A stretch of 64,000 nucleotides of DNA, taken from positions 1,736,001 to 1,800,000 of the forward strand of contig JAKUDP010000006.1 in the NCBI GenBank assembly GCA_022570795.1. Direction: 5' to 3'. This DNA comes from Sphaerulina vaccinii (Eukaryota; Ascomycota; Dothideomycetes; Mycosphaerellales; Mycosphaerellaceae). The position numbers and the translations under genes are program-made. The notes under the pieces were generated by a model, which worked only from the letters and a program-made list of their open reading frames with translations, had not been told where the DNA came from and ran no database searches. Shown here piece by piece: positions 32,481 through 43,717 of this stretch; position 1 is the stretch's first letter; every line of letters starts with the position of its first letter.

Positions 32481-34160
32481 CTATGCCTTCTCGGAGAAGC
32501 GACTCATGAAGCCACCGGTCTTCTTCTTCTCGACTACCTGACCATCAACAACATCAAAATCCTTGAACTTGCGAGCTGGCACATTGCTGGCATAAAGAGT
32601 CTCAATCTCAAGATTCGTCCTGTTCTTGGTCTCAGGCTGGAAGAAGTAGAGGCCAGCCATGATGAAGAGCTCAGCGCCAACGAACAAGAACATGATCTTC
32701 CCTCCCCAATTGAGCTGATCTGGGTTGATGAAGTATGGGAAGACCGAAGACAGCATAAGAGCTGTGAGTTGCTGACAGACGAGGACGAAAGAGATCGTCT
32801 TTGGTCGGGTAGCTTGAGCGGAGGTCTCTTGTGCAACTGCCCAGCCGTAGCAGCCGACTGTGGCAGTGTAAAGCATGGACCAGGTGATCATGAAGGCGAG
32901 GAGTGTGGTGTTTGCGGCGTTGTTGGTTGTTGGTGCCATAGATGTGCCGCCGATGATGACTGACCAGAACATCAGGAACACGCCACCACCGATGAGACCC
33001 TTGCGGCGAGGAATGACATCCGAAAGACCGACAGCGACGAAGTTCGACAGGAATTGGAGTGTCGATGAGATTGCGGTCAGCATGAATGGGTCGCTTGTAC
33101 CGATGAGCTCAAAGTAGTAGGTCTGATAAGTGTTGGCGAAGTAGCCACCAGAGAAGTTCTGCGACTGGAGGCCAAGGACGGCGACGAAAGTGCGAGCGCG
33201 GTGCTCCTTGCTGAAAATTGCCTTCCAGCTGGTCTGGCTGACTCCGCTGGCTGCAGCCTCCTCCTCGTGAAGCTCCTTCTTTATGGTAGCGATGATGGTG
33301 TCGACCTCAGCATTCTTGCCGTAGAGCTTGAGGATAGCCTTCCGGGCATGTGCTTCGCGGCCCTTCTTCATAAGGTAGACTGGAGACTCTGGAAGGAATG
33401 GGAGACCGATGAGGTAGAGGGCTGGAACCAGGAACGTCATGCAGAATGCCAGCCTGAATGACCAAGGTCCATCAATCTTGGACGAGCCGTAACCCGTGAG
33501 AGAGGACATGAAGAATCCAAGAACGATGACCACGTTCGTGAGCGAGGAAAAGGTGCTGCGAAGATGTGCGGGTGCGTTCTCTGTCACGTAGAGAGGTGGC
33601 GTGGCAGTCGAGAGACCGACTGAGAGACCAAGCAGAAGCTTGGAGACGAAGAGAACCGGAAGATTTGGCGCGAATACCAGAGCGAATGATGAGGACAGAG
33701 ACAATGCCACAGCAGTGTATAGCAGAGCCTTGCGACCGACCATATCCGCGAACTGGCCTGCTGCGAAGCCACCAAACACCTGACCGATTGTCGACGCTGC
33801 GTTCCAGAGAGACTGCCAGAGAGCCGGGATGACATATTGTCCTTCTTCTCCAGTAGGCTGGTAGTAGTTGCCATACACTTCTCGGAATTCTGGGAAAGCG
33901 ATCGCAACTCCAGATAATCCAGCATCATACCCCCATCCGAAGACGAGAAGCATACAGTAGAGAGCCCACCAGGAGTATCGAGAATCTGCCTTCAAAGCTG
34001 TCCAAAGCTGTGCATACTGCTGCTTGGCAGTCATCTTTGTCTTGTCGACTTGCTCCATATTGGAGGAGGTTGCGGAGATCGATTCGGCTTCGACGTGAAT
34101 CGCATCATTCTTTTCGACTTCGATGTTCTTCATTGCGAGTGTTGCTTTTTCAGCAGACAT
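32481..34160 (-). CDS. MFS sugar transporter (hexose/oligosaccharide), 559 aa
   Basis: The ATG at 34160 gives MSAEKATLAMKN; the frame is open further upstream, but that part reads like 5' leader. About twelve membrane helices follow a 60-residue cytosolic N-terminus. Sugar-porter signatures: GGFAAGQFADMVGRK after helix 2 (G-R-K), PESPVYLMKKGRE at the end of helix 6, and PETKNRTNLEIE after helix 12 (PETK). The family moves sugars with protons across the plasma membrane. A divergent GH32 invertase starts ~570 bp away, so the shared 34161-34727 region may drive both. Alpha-glucoside/sucrose uptake is plausible but not shown by sequence alone. Confidence 0.9.
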   Translation of the reverse strand: MSAEKATLAMKNIEVEKNDAIHVEAESISATSSNMEQVDKTKMTAKQQYAQLWTALKADSRYSWWALYCMLLVFGWGYDAGLSGVAIAFPEFREVYGNYYQPTGEEGQYVIPALWQSLWNAASTIGQVFGGFAAGQFADMVGRKALLYTAVALSLSSSFALVFAPNLPVLFVSKLLLGLSVGLSTATPPLYVTENAPAHLRSTFSSLTNVVIVLGFFMSSLTGYGSSKIDGPWSFRLAFCMTFLVPALYLIGLPFLPESPVYLMKKGREAHARKAILKLYGKNAEVDTIIATIKKELHEEEAAASGVSQTSWKAIFSKEHRARTFVAVLGLQSQNFSGGYFANTYQTYYFELIGTSDPFMLTAISSTLQFLSNFVAVGLSDVIPRRKGLIGGGVFLMFWSVIIGGTSMAPTTNNAANTTLLAFMITWSMLYTATVGCYGWAVAQETSAQATRPKTISFVLVCQQLTALMLSSVFPYFINPDQLNWGGKIMFLFVGAELFIMAGLYFFQPETKNRTNLEIETLYASNVPARKFKDFDVVDGQVVEKKKTGGFMSRFSEKA

Positions 34161-34727
34161 TCTGGTGCTGATCTGCCTTTGTGTAGAGATGGCGGAGGAT
34201 TGTGCTTGTGAAAGACTGATGATGCTGCTGTTGGCTGATGATCGACAGAGGCATGGCAGACGACATCTTGTGTATCGAGCATCGCCATCGACTCGTGGAC
34301 TCTGGAGTATGCCACGAGGTATGGGGTGCATAGAGTGTCTCGAGGGTCCTGGGGAACAGAGGCTAACTGTTCTGGTCAGGTTTCTCCGAGCATTCGTCTT
34401 CACAAATGCGACTAAGACGAAAAGGTAACATATCGCCAGAGACACTTTGCCTCTTCCTTTCCCACTTCCTGCCAACTCCACGAACTCCGGATTTCAGGTC
34501 ATTCGACGTTAAACCTCATTTGTATTCCTCCGCCATGCACAGTGGTGGGTCCTTCACTCACACTGGTGGATCCTTCAATCGGCCTTATTCTGGACACTCG
34601 GTCGGCATCTGCAAAGTCGAGAGGACCATAGTGGTGCTACGTCGGTGATCTACTGTTGATCAGGCGTTACACTTTCTTCCTGCTTTGTTCAGAGTGATAC
34701 CTCAATCCTCAGTATCTGAACTTGACT
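34161..34727. promoter_or_regulatory. bidirectional promoter between sugar transporter and invertase
   Basis: About 570 bp separate the two ATGs. A tandem pair of near-identical words, TGGTGGGTCCTTCACTCACA and TGGTGGATCCTTCAATCGG, occurs at about 34542-34580 and could be a repeated binding site. I cannot name the factor. Confidence 0.45.
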
Positions 34728-36632
34728 ATGGCAGACATCAGTTCGTCAAGCAGCTCATCTGCTGATCTAACACCGACCTCTTCAGTCGAGCCAAGCACAA
34801 CCCTATCTTCGCCGCCCGCAAGCAAGACATCGGCAAACAAGCCAGAATCACGCAGCAGACAAGAACGATTCAACAGATGGCGTCCTTCATATCACTTCAT
34901 GTCTACAGGTGGATGGATGAATGATCCTTGTGGACCTGGTTACGATCCAAAGACTGGCCTCTATCATATCTCATATCAGCAGAATCCCAATGGCGTTGAC
35001 TGGGGAGATATGACCTGGGGCTCTGCTACTTCGCCGGACATGATACATTGGACTCACACAGAGACACCATCTCTATCACCAGACAGACCATATGACAACA
35101 AAGGCGTGTTTACTGGCTGCATGATCAATGCTCGAGACGACTCACTCACCTATGCATACACATCAGTCAATCACTTGCCTATACATCACACATTGAAACA
35201 CGTTCGAGGATCCGAATCGCTGGCTTTGGCGAAGTCGTTCGATGGCGGTCGATCATGGCAGAAGATAGATGCAAATCCAATCCTGCCTGGTGAACCAGAT
35301 GGCATAGAAGTGACTGGATGGAGAGACCCGTTCGTCGCTGCGTGGCCACGTATGGCCAAGTTCCTGGGCATGAATGAAACAGACACACTGTTTGGCATTG
35401 TCTCTGGCGGAATTCGAGATGTCACACCAACCACCTTTCTATATGCGAACGATGCGAACGACTTGACCAAGTGGCAGTACCTTGGGCCACTTGCCAATGT
35501 TGGTCTCAATCTCCGCCCTTCGCGATGGTCTGGTGACCTGGGCAAGAACTGGGAAGTGACCAACTTCACTACATTGCGCGACGAAAAGGAGCCCAGCATC
35601 GAGCGAGACTTGATCATCATGGGAACAGAAGGGTGTCTACCCAGCCGATCACCCTCCATCGCTGGCTCATTCGGACCCTCTCGCCCAGCGCGTGGTCAGC
35701 TATGGATGGCTGGCAGCTTACAACGACCACAACAGACCAGTTTCGCTGGCCCAGTAGAGATGACTTACAACTATGGCGGACATCTCGATCATGGATGCCT
35801 GTATGCCGCCAACTCATTCTACGACCCACGATCACAGAAGCGGATCGTGTGGGGCTGGATAACAGAAGAAGATCTCTGCGACGACCTACGGCATGCTCAA
35901 GGCTGGAGTGGTCTGCTTTCGATGCCCCGCGAGCTGACCATACAAACCATACGCCATGTCGTTGGTGCCTCCTCTACACATCTGTCAGAGATCACAAGCA
36001 TAGAACGTGAACTCGACAACCATGGCTCATATACGATTCGCACCCTAGCCAGCCAACCTTATCAACCTCTCGTCAGACACCTCCGCGGAAGTCCTCGTGT
36101 GCGACTAGCACGACTGCGGAATAAAGAGCTCAGTAGTGGCATACACAATGTGAAGTTCGGAGCCAACGACATTAGCACGACTCAGTGGGAGCTGGACTGT
36201 ATCTTCAAGGTCTCCAAGCGAACGCAAACTGTCGGTCTCAGCATTGACCATGCAGGCGACTACCCACGTTCGACAACGCTGTTCTTCGACCAACATGCCG
36301 AGACTTTCACGATCAATAGACCTGCTTTCCCGGTGCTCAACTCATCCGAGCTCATCAATAGTGCTCCAGAGCTGGCACCACATACGCTGTTCACAACGAG
36401 AGATCCTACATCTGGCAAGATCGAACAAGAGCTGCTACATATACGAGCTTGGAGAGACAACTCTGTGCTCGAAGTGTTTGTCAATGGTCGTACAGCTATC
36501 TCAACAAGACTGTATGCTGCTGAAGAGACATTTGGGATGAGATTCTTTGCTGATGATGCACCTAATGGTATTGCGGATGTGCCTAGTGAGCTTGTTGAAG
36601 CTACGTTGTGGAATGGTATTGGTATATCCTAG
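34728..36632 (+). CDS. GH32 beta-fructofuranosidase (invertase), no signal peptide, 634 aa
   Basis: The first true ATG is 34728. Residues 1-45 are Ser/Thr-rich and lack a hydrophobic signal. GH32 motifs follow: WMNDPCGP at 63-70 (nucleophile D66); GSATSPDMIHW; GWRDPFVAAW with the stabiliser D200; and NWEVTNF with E276 where the acid/base Glu of the EC motif is expected. The usual Cys of that motif is Val here. The C-terminal half has the beta-sandwich with LEVFVNGRTAISTRLY near the end. The enzyme should split sucrose or related fructosides. With no export signal and a divergent transporter next door, intracellular hydrolysis after uptake is the likely role (inference). Confidence 0.9.
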   Translation: MADISSSSSSSADLTPTSSVEPSTTLSSPPASKTSANKPESRSRQERFNRWRPSYHFMSTGGWMNDPCGPGYDPKTGLYHISYQQNPNGVDWGDMTWGSATSPDMIHWTHTETPSLSPDRPYDNKGVFTGCMINARDDSLTYAYTSVNHLPIHHTLKHVRGSESLALAKSFDGGRSWQKIDANPILPGEPDGIEVTGWRDPFVAAWPRMAKFLGMNETDTLFGIVSGGIRDVTPTTFLYANDANDLTKWQYLGPLANVGLNLRPSRWSGDLGKNWEVTNFTTLRDEKEPSIERDLIIMGTEGCLPSRSPSIAGSFGPSRPARGQLWMAGSLQRPQQTSFAGPVEMTYNYGGHLDHGCLYAANSFYDPRSQKRIVWGWITEEDLCDDLRHAQGWSGLLSMPRELTIQTIRHVVGASSTHLSEITSIERELDNHGSYTIRTLASQPYQPLVRHLRGSPRVRLARLRNKELSSGIHNVKFGANDISTTQWELDCIFKVSKRTQTVGLSIDHAGDYPRSTTLFFDQHAETFTINRPAFPVLNSSELINSAPELAPHTLFTTRDPTSGKIEQELLHIRAWRDNSVLEVFVNGRTAISTRLYAAEETFGMRFFADDAPNGIADVPSELVEATLWNGIGIS

Positions 36633-36725
36633 ATTGATGGCTCGATTGAATAGATATAGATTTGACCAAATTGACGAAGTTATGATCCAATGCACATCTC
36701 ATTTAGTTTCCCAGAGTGCTCATCG

Positions 36726-39700
36726 TCATCCCTCGAGCAGGCTAGCAAGTTTCCTCTGTTGTGCGGGCGTCATGTCCATTGTCATGGACTGATTCCCCGT
36801 GAAGAAGTATTCCTCTCCATTGACCACCATCTTTCCCTTTCGCTTTGCTTCTTCGTATGCAGCAAAGTCTGGAGTGCCATCTGGATGAGTTGGACCGAAG
36901 AACGTCGAAGATCTTTGCGCAACACTGCGAGACGAGCTGCCTCGCGCGGCAGACTTGCGCATAGACGCGAGTGGTACCAACGAGGTACCAGGTAGCTCAT
37001 CGGAGTCTCCGTCGGAACCGGCGTTGAAAGCTTTCGCCTCACTGCGACCACCGATTAGTGGTGAGACAAGGGATGTGATGGCCTTCCCCACCGATGTTAC
37101 CAGCGAGTCCTTGGGCGAATCTGCAGGCGGATGGTCCTCTTGAGTGGCACCAGAGGCTTTCGCCTCCTTTTGCTTGAGCTTGCGGTTCTTATCCTTGTTC
37201 TTGTTATTTCGTTTCTTCTTGACATCAGTCATGTCAACCACTTCATCGGTCACTTCAGTGACATTCCTAACATTTTCCATGCTGATCTGATCTCTGACGG
37301 CATTAGCCTCGGTGATGGTCGTTGTTTGGAGGAACCTCAGTTGCTGCTCATTGGTCCACTCGCTGTACATGTCATGATCGGCTTCCAAGACACCCATGAG
37401 TCCTTTCGACAAGTCACCACCTCGACTTTGAACGTGCTTCAAGTGTTCTTGCATCGAAGGTGGCATCTTGTTCACCGGGGTCTTTTTGGTCATCTTGTAG
37501 AAGTCCTTCGCCTGCTCGTCAGTTGCAGTACGGTTGCCGCCGATGTCCATGAGTGCTGAAAGCAAAGCGAACTCGTTGTTGTCGATGACAGAATCGTCGT
37601 CATCGGAGTCAAGAGATTGTATCTTCCGCTGCAGAGGCTTTGCTGGAATCTGGATCGACCTCTTCGACATGTGTGGCCAGTGTCTGGGCAACCATATCTA
37701 AGCCAATTGAGCCCTCTTCTGTACCTACTTTCTGCACAGCTTTCTGAGCTTTCGACACCATCTGTGTCAAGTGCGCGACTTCCAGCTTGAGCTGTTCGCC
37801 ACTCTCAAGAGCGGAAACAACATTGAAGATAAGTCCTGGTATATGTCTTAGTGTCATCTGGTCTGACTTCAGGAAATTCACGCGATGCACTCTTCCAAAG
37901 ATTGCGAGCTCGTCACGAAGATCTTTTTGAAGTTGCTCAAGCAGAGCCCAGCAGCGTTGATGCATGGCGAAGTAGTCGAAAGCCAAGTGTTTGACGTCTT
38001 CAGCCAAAGCTTTCTGCACCAGTGATAGTAATGGCACGAGATAGGCAGACTCATCGGCGGTCTTCGCAAGACTCACGTCGGGCTTACGCTTCTGGAATTC
38101 CAGAAGCAGATCTAGTACAGGCAGCGCCCTTTGCGGTCCTTCTTGTGGGCCAGCTCGCATGTTCACCACCTCGTATCGCCAGTGTAGCAAGTCGCTCGAT
38201 ATGACTTGAGGACGATGTTGCCGGACAGCCTTCGGGAGTGCTCGAGAGGATATATTTCGATTGCTATGCCTGTTCTTCGCGGCCGTCTGTGCTGATATGC
38301 CCAGTGCCAGATTGTACTTCCTGACACTCTCTGAGGTGGTGCTTGGTCGACCACTATAGTACAAGTACTCTGGACCATGCAGATCAATAAGGTATTCCAT
38401 ATCGGGCCAGTCGAACTGTTCTCTCGCTAGAGCTAAGCCATACAGGTGCGTAGCTTGCCACGTTCCTGTGTAAATGTTGGTCTGTATCGAGTCAGCCCCA
38501 TGCAAGATATATGACCATTGCTACGGTATTGATCGCACCATCTCGATCGTAATCTCCCACACTGTCAATTGCAGCCATAGTGTCACTACACCTGCCCAGA
38601 TAGGATGATGGCGCATAAGGAAATGCGGTGATTGTGTAGGTCCGCTAGGAAACTCATACATCTTGTTAATTTTCGCGACTGGATCTTCGTCAACATCTAC
38701 AGAGATACGAGTCAGCTTCGTTCATAACACATGGCTTTTGTGTACTTTTGCAACATACGGAATTAGCACAGTACCTACAGGTTTTCAATTTTCGCTGCAC
38801 TTGTTCCAGAACATCGAAGTACTGTTTGGTCCACGCGCCATCTCGACGATCTTTGCACCAACGTGACATCTGGTCAAAAGTCCTTGAAGTCCGATTACTT
38901 TCCCTTCGCAATTCATGGAAACCACGTCCGATGTTCGAGCCCAAGATGCCACGAACGTCCGTATACACGGTCGACGCGAAGGCCAGCCAAACAGGCATGC
39001 TATTCCGCAGCTGACGATTGTTTCGAGTGCCCAGCCTCGTCTTGGTGTCTTCCTTGTGGGGATCGACCATGCCACAGATAGCTGTAGTCCATACATCCAT
39101 AGCAATGTGCTTGTCTAGTCCTCCTGCACGCAGCTGTACCAACTCCGTAGCCATTATCGGCATCAATTCTTTGAAGGCAACTTCAAATTGCTTGACGGAC
39201 GCCAGCGCCACGGGCCCATTCGATTTCTTGAACTTGACTGGGTCGTGCGGCGTACCGGCAGGTCCTTCGCTCGCGCCTGAGACTGCCTCTATAATGTCCA
39301 GTAGCACGAACGCTGGTGTATACAGCCAGTCAGCTGTCTGGTACATCCGACTCTGTGCAACTTCGTCGACTTTGCTATCGTATCCCAATTTCTCTCCTCT
39401 CATGCCGCAAATGTATGAGTATAGAATCTCTCCGAGGTAGCCATGGTTCAACAAGGAGTCTTCTTTCTCGAACTTGAAGTACAACGGCACTGCAGTAGCA
39501 GTACGTGCTTTCTGTAAGTTGGTCAATGCATCCTTGATCGTCTTCACACTGGAGTCAGTGGAGTCAATCCACTCCGACTCTAGCAATTCTTCCTCCTTCC
39601 GCTTGACGAGTTCGAACGCGAGATCTGTGGTTGCTGCAGCAGATGTCAGGGGTACATTACCATCTCTGTAGCCCGCCCAGACTTCTTGTAAGTAGGTCTG

Positions 39701-40339
39701 CACATCGTGAAGATCTCTGAAAAAGCAAAAGAGCACAAAGTACAACTCTTCCTTCGAAGGACCAAGTTCAAACGTATTTTTCGAATGACTCTTAGTCTTA
39801 GCATTCGAGCTTTGAGTTTTGCTGCCTTTCGTGAGCTCCAGATGTACAACCGGTTCGGGAAGGTATTCCAGATCGAGGGCATCAAAGATATTGCTAATCT
39901 GAGTAGGCTCGTCGGCATTCGTGGTCGCAGCACTGGGTCTGCTCGCTCGCTCCGTCTTTGTCAGAGGCTCCAGTATCGCCAAAAAATCCTCCAGAACCTG
40001 AATTACATAGTAGTGTCCTTGATCGTTCTGCTGAAACAGCTGGTTGCTCGAAGAATTGTTCCGGTAGAAGACAGTCGCAGCTTGTCGAAGTGTAATGACC
40101 TCTCTCAGTAGATCAAGGAGTTCCGGTCTGACCTCAATCTCTGGCTCCTTGCAGCTAGCTATGGTCTCTGCAAGTTCTCAGAATTTGTTCAATGGCATGA
40201 GATACTTGCTTCCAGAGCCGTGCTTCGTCCCCAAGTTCTTGACGCCACACAGGCGGCCCACATTGGCGAGCCATTGAGCAGCTTTGGTAGTACCACGTTT
40301 GTACCGCTTGTAGCTGTCAACATATATGTCGTATCGCAT
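36726..40339 (-). pseudogene. DUF6604-type large fungal protein, broken by a TGA and a frameshift
   Basis: The ATG at 40339 opens YVDSYKRYKRGTTKAAQWLA, the typical start of DUF6604. In the same frame TGA stands at 40180-40178, followed without break by ELAETIASCK and LLDLLREVITLRQA, which belong to the domain. Exons: 40339-38779, 38696-38539 and 38481 onward, with introns 38778-38697 (GTAGGT...TGTAG) and 38538-38482 (GTGCGA...ATACAG). A second lesion lies near 37609-37620: the frame ends in TGA after AAEDTIS, while a one-base shift continues as DSDDDDSVIDNNEF to 36726. The tail is acidic, then Lys-rich. I find no splice that removes either lesion. Function of DUF6604 is unknown. Around 1,130 codons in all. 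Confidence 0.7.
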
Positions 40340-40536
40340 CTCGAAGATGGAGATGCAGCTAATGCTTGGTCGTCTTGACGAGAAGAGAAGATGGTTGCGA
40401 TTCAACAGCGAACAAAGGAAATAGTCCTTATCCCTGCAGCTTGGCGCAAGATGCCTGAATTAGCGCGACGCGTTCCGACGCGTCAGAGAGAATAGTGATA
40501 GATCGAAATGTCGCTACTCAGTCGAAGTCGTGTTCT

Positions 40537-42354
40537 TCAACTTCCCTTACGAACCGACGCAGCAGAATCCCCATCCTCAGCCAACTGCCTCAGCCTCTCC
40601 TGCGCAGCTGCTTTCGCCTTGACATTATCCAGCTCAATCTGCCTCTTCGCCTCACTCCAATGCTCCCGCATCCCAGTATCAAACAACCCAAAGATCGCCG
40701 GCGACGTAAGCCCATGCAAACACAGATTATAGAAAGCACGATCTTCCCACCAGAACTTCCACGCACAAAGATTCCTCCATCGCTCCAGCAAGCCAAAGTG
40801 CTCTCTTATACCACATCCAGCAGTCTTGTCAAGCCAACAGACATGGTCCGTGAAAGGGAGATACAAGTTGAAGAACGTTGATTTCTTTCCGTAGGTTTGT
40901 ATGGTCTCTTCACGCCATGCCAAACGCTTCTCGTGCCAGAGTTCCATTTCTTTGAGACCGGGCATCGGAGTCTTGCCCTGCCATAGTTGAGATACTGCCC
41001 AGCTCAGGATCTCCCAGCGAACGAAACCGGAATGGTAGATTGTGCCATGTCCAAGAAGTGCGAGTGAGTTGCGGATATCCTCATGAGGGTGGATGGGAAT
41101 AACGTTCTGGTAGTACTTAGGTTTGAAACCTTCGCCTCGGTATGGATGTGCATCTGGCGGGTCGAACTCGATTGGCACGTCTGGGTCGTAGCCTGTGCAG
41201 TTGATGATGTGATCGATGTTGTGCAATGTTTCTGCACTGCTGTTAGCTTTCTGACAAGTCTACAGACTCTTGCATTGCGGCGTTTACCTCGATATGTCCC
41301 ATGCATACCTCCTGATGCGAGCTTGACCGTATTGCCGCAGACTCCAGCAACTTCTGGGACAATCTCACAGAAGCCTGACTCTAAATGTGGCCACAGTTGT
41401 GCAGCTACTAGTGGAGCTCCCACAGCCGTCGATGGGGCAGGGTCTGAGTTCCAGGTTGGAGGAATGTCGGGATATGCCATCTTTGACAATCGTTGTATCC
41501 TAGCGTCGAGGTATTGATGATATCTCTTGAATGACCAAGAAAAGAGAGTAGCAAGTCGGACAGTTTGGCTGAGATTGGTGCCTTGATCGAAAGTGGCTCC
41601 GTTCGGTGTGTAACGTGGTATGAAGGCTATCCCACTACGATGAGACAGATATACCTTTGTTGCATGGCCAGGTAGAGCAGATACGATGTCCTGGGCTGAC
41701 GCAGACATGCCGACAATGAGCACATTGCCTGTGTAGCTTGCTGGATCGTGAAAGTTCATGGAATGCACGACTTTGCCATCAAACTTGTCAAGACCTGGAA
41801 ACTTGAGCTCTCGCGGAATGGTCCATGGTCCAGTCGCCACTGCTACTTTGTCAAAGCGCACAGTGTATTCTAGGTCCGCAGCTGAGATCGAAAGCCTCCA
41901 CTGCTTCTCACTTTCAAGAGCCTGCAAAGAGCCTCGAATCGCAATGTCAGCTGGGTGAATAAGAAGACTCCCGTTTGCATACAGGCTCACCAATGGATTT
42001 GCTGTCGGCATCTCCGAAGAACTGCATCTTCCTCACGGTATGCCCAAGCTTGATATACTTCCATAGATTGAAGTGGGTGCAGTAATCGTAGAAGTATTGG
42101 TAGAGCTGTTTCGCTGTCGGAAAGTCATTCATTTCGTCCGGCATAGGGAAGTCGCTGACTGCGGAGCGGTATTTCGAGCTGTTGAACTCAGTATTATCTG
42201 CTACAGATATGTAGTCATCGTCAGAGTATTTCCAGAGGCCGCCGATGTGATCGCGACGTTCGTATAGGATGGCATCGAATCCATCTTGCACAAAGGTCTT
42301 CAAGGCGAGCAGTCCGCATGGCCCGGCACCTATCACTGCTACCCGCTGTGCCAT
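40537..42354 (-). CDS. flavin-containing monooxygenase (FAD/NADPH), 567 aa
   Basis: Exons are 42354-41991, 41932-41288 and 41231-40537; introns are 58 and 56 nt (GTGAGC...TCGAG; GTAAAC...GTGCAG) and phases agree. FAD-binding GxGxxG is VAVIGAGPCG at residues 5-14. GGLWKY follows at the usual distance. The FMO signature FxGxxxHxxxF is FDGKVVHSMNF at 172-182. The NADPH site is VLIVGMSASAQD near 192-203. NCTGYDPDVP marks the C-terminal FAD contact. Together these place it in class B flavoprotein monooxygenases (FMO-like), which oxygenate soft N or S atoms or carbonyls. The substrate is unknown. The C-terminal ~180 residues are aromatic-rich without a membrane anchor. The first acceptor (TCGAG) is weak. 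Confidence 0.85.
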
Positions 42355-43717
42355 TAATTAGAGGGTCTTGAGGCTTGGGTCCTTAGTCTTGAATCGTATT
42401 GCTGAATATCAGTAATTCATAGGTATGGCGGCTCAATTGTCAAGATCTGACAAACGATCCTGATCTTCAGTACGGGCTGACCAGCGATGGCACCTGCTGT
42501 ATGCTAGCCGGATGTGCCACATGGCAGCAGCAGCAATCACTGCTGTGGCACTGAAAGCTTGCTGGCAAATTTGCCAGGATGTAGATAAGCCGTCACATAT
42601 GCCTGGTCTGAGGCAATTTCCATGGTTCTCTAGAGATGAAGAGCACCTTGAACAGCAGGTCAATGTGGTTTTGTGATGAGAGAAGGTCTTCGTCAGAAGG
42701 AGGAAGTCAACAGGAAGGAGTTGCCAAATGAACGAGAACGCAAACAGCCGGGATTCCGCCGTGGGCCTAGTTCGCGTCGATGACCGTTGACCGCGAACTT
42801 GCGAAGTCATCAACGCTTCACAGACGGTGGCAGAGATATTAACGAGCCCTGTCCGGTCCCGTCGAGGTCTGGTGGCGCGCGTAAAGAAGGAGACGGATAG
42901 CGAAACGTCCTAAAGATGATGAACTCGCGCAAGAGCTGGAATCGAAATACAGGACAGACTGCTTCGAGCACGTCCTGAGCCAAGAGCTTTGTTGGAGACA
43001 CTCTGTTTGTGCTCGCGCGCCCCGAGACTCATGCAAGATATGTTGATATGCGTCCAGCGGTAGAGCAGCAGGAGCCACGTGCAGTCGCTCATAGATGGGG
43101 ATCGCAGACGCGAAGCCCTCACGAAGCAGAAGACATCCTCCTTGGGCAGCGTGAAACTTATCGACTCAAGCTGCGCACTCAAGACTTCGCCAAGCACAGC
43201 TGGTAGATGTGTAACCGGTAGACACGAGCTCCACGACGAATCACGGACACCAAGGGAGAATAAACATTCCTGAAGTCGAAATAAGCTGGCGGCGTGACTC
43301 GCCTTCCCGGGAGTCTCATAGTATCACATCTCGTCTCGTGCATACACTTTCAACAGCCATAGAGGGATCTGCATACCATTCGATGAAGCACACCTGTTCG
43401 TGATTCAGGTTGTACATAACGAGGAGAGGAGCCTTGGCAGCTAACTATAGTTCCACTTCGGACACCTCTTCCTTTCAAGATATTAGCACTACCACTAATC
43501 GATACCTCGCGAAGGATCTGGTGTTACGACTCCAGCTGGCAGTGAAGGCACTTCTCGACGAACCTATAGTAGCCGAGAGTACTGTGAAACGACATCGCGG
43601 CATAAAAAGACAGGAGCAGCAGCAGAACTTCGGACTCAGCAAGCCAAAAGGAAGTACAGCTTGTACACGCCGTAACATCCAAGCATCCCCTACAACATTC
43701 CAAGTAGTCACGCGATA
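42355..43717. other. gene-poor stretch between monooxygenase and secreted-protein gene
   Basis: About 1.36 kb. Frames at 42433-42813, 42910-43197 and 43410-43718 start at non-ATG codons or overlap frames on the other strand, and carry no motifs. I support no gene here. Confidence 0.35.
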
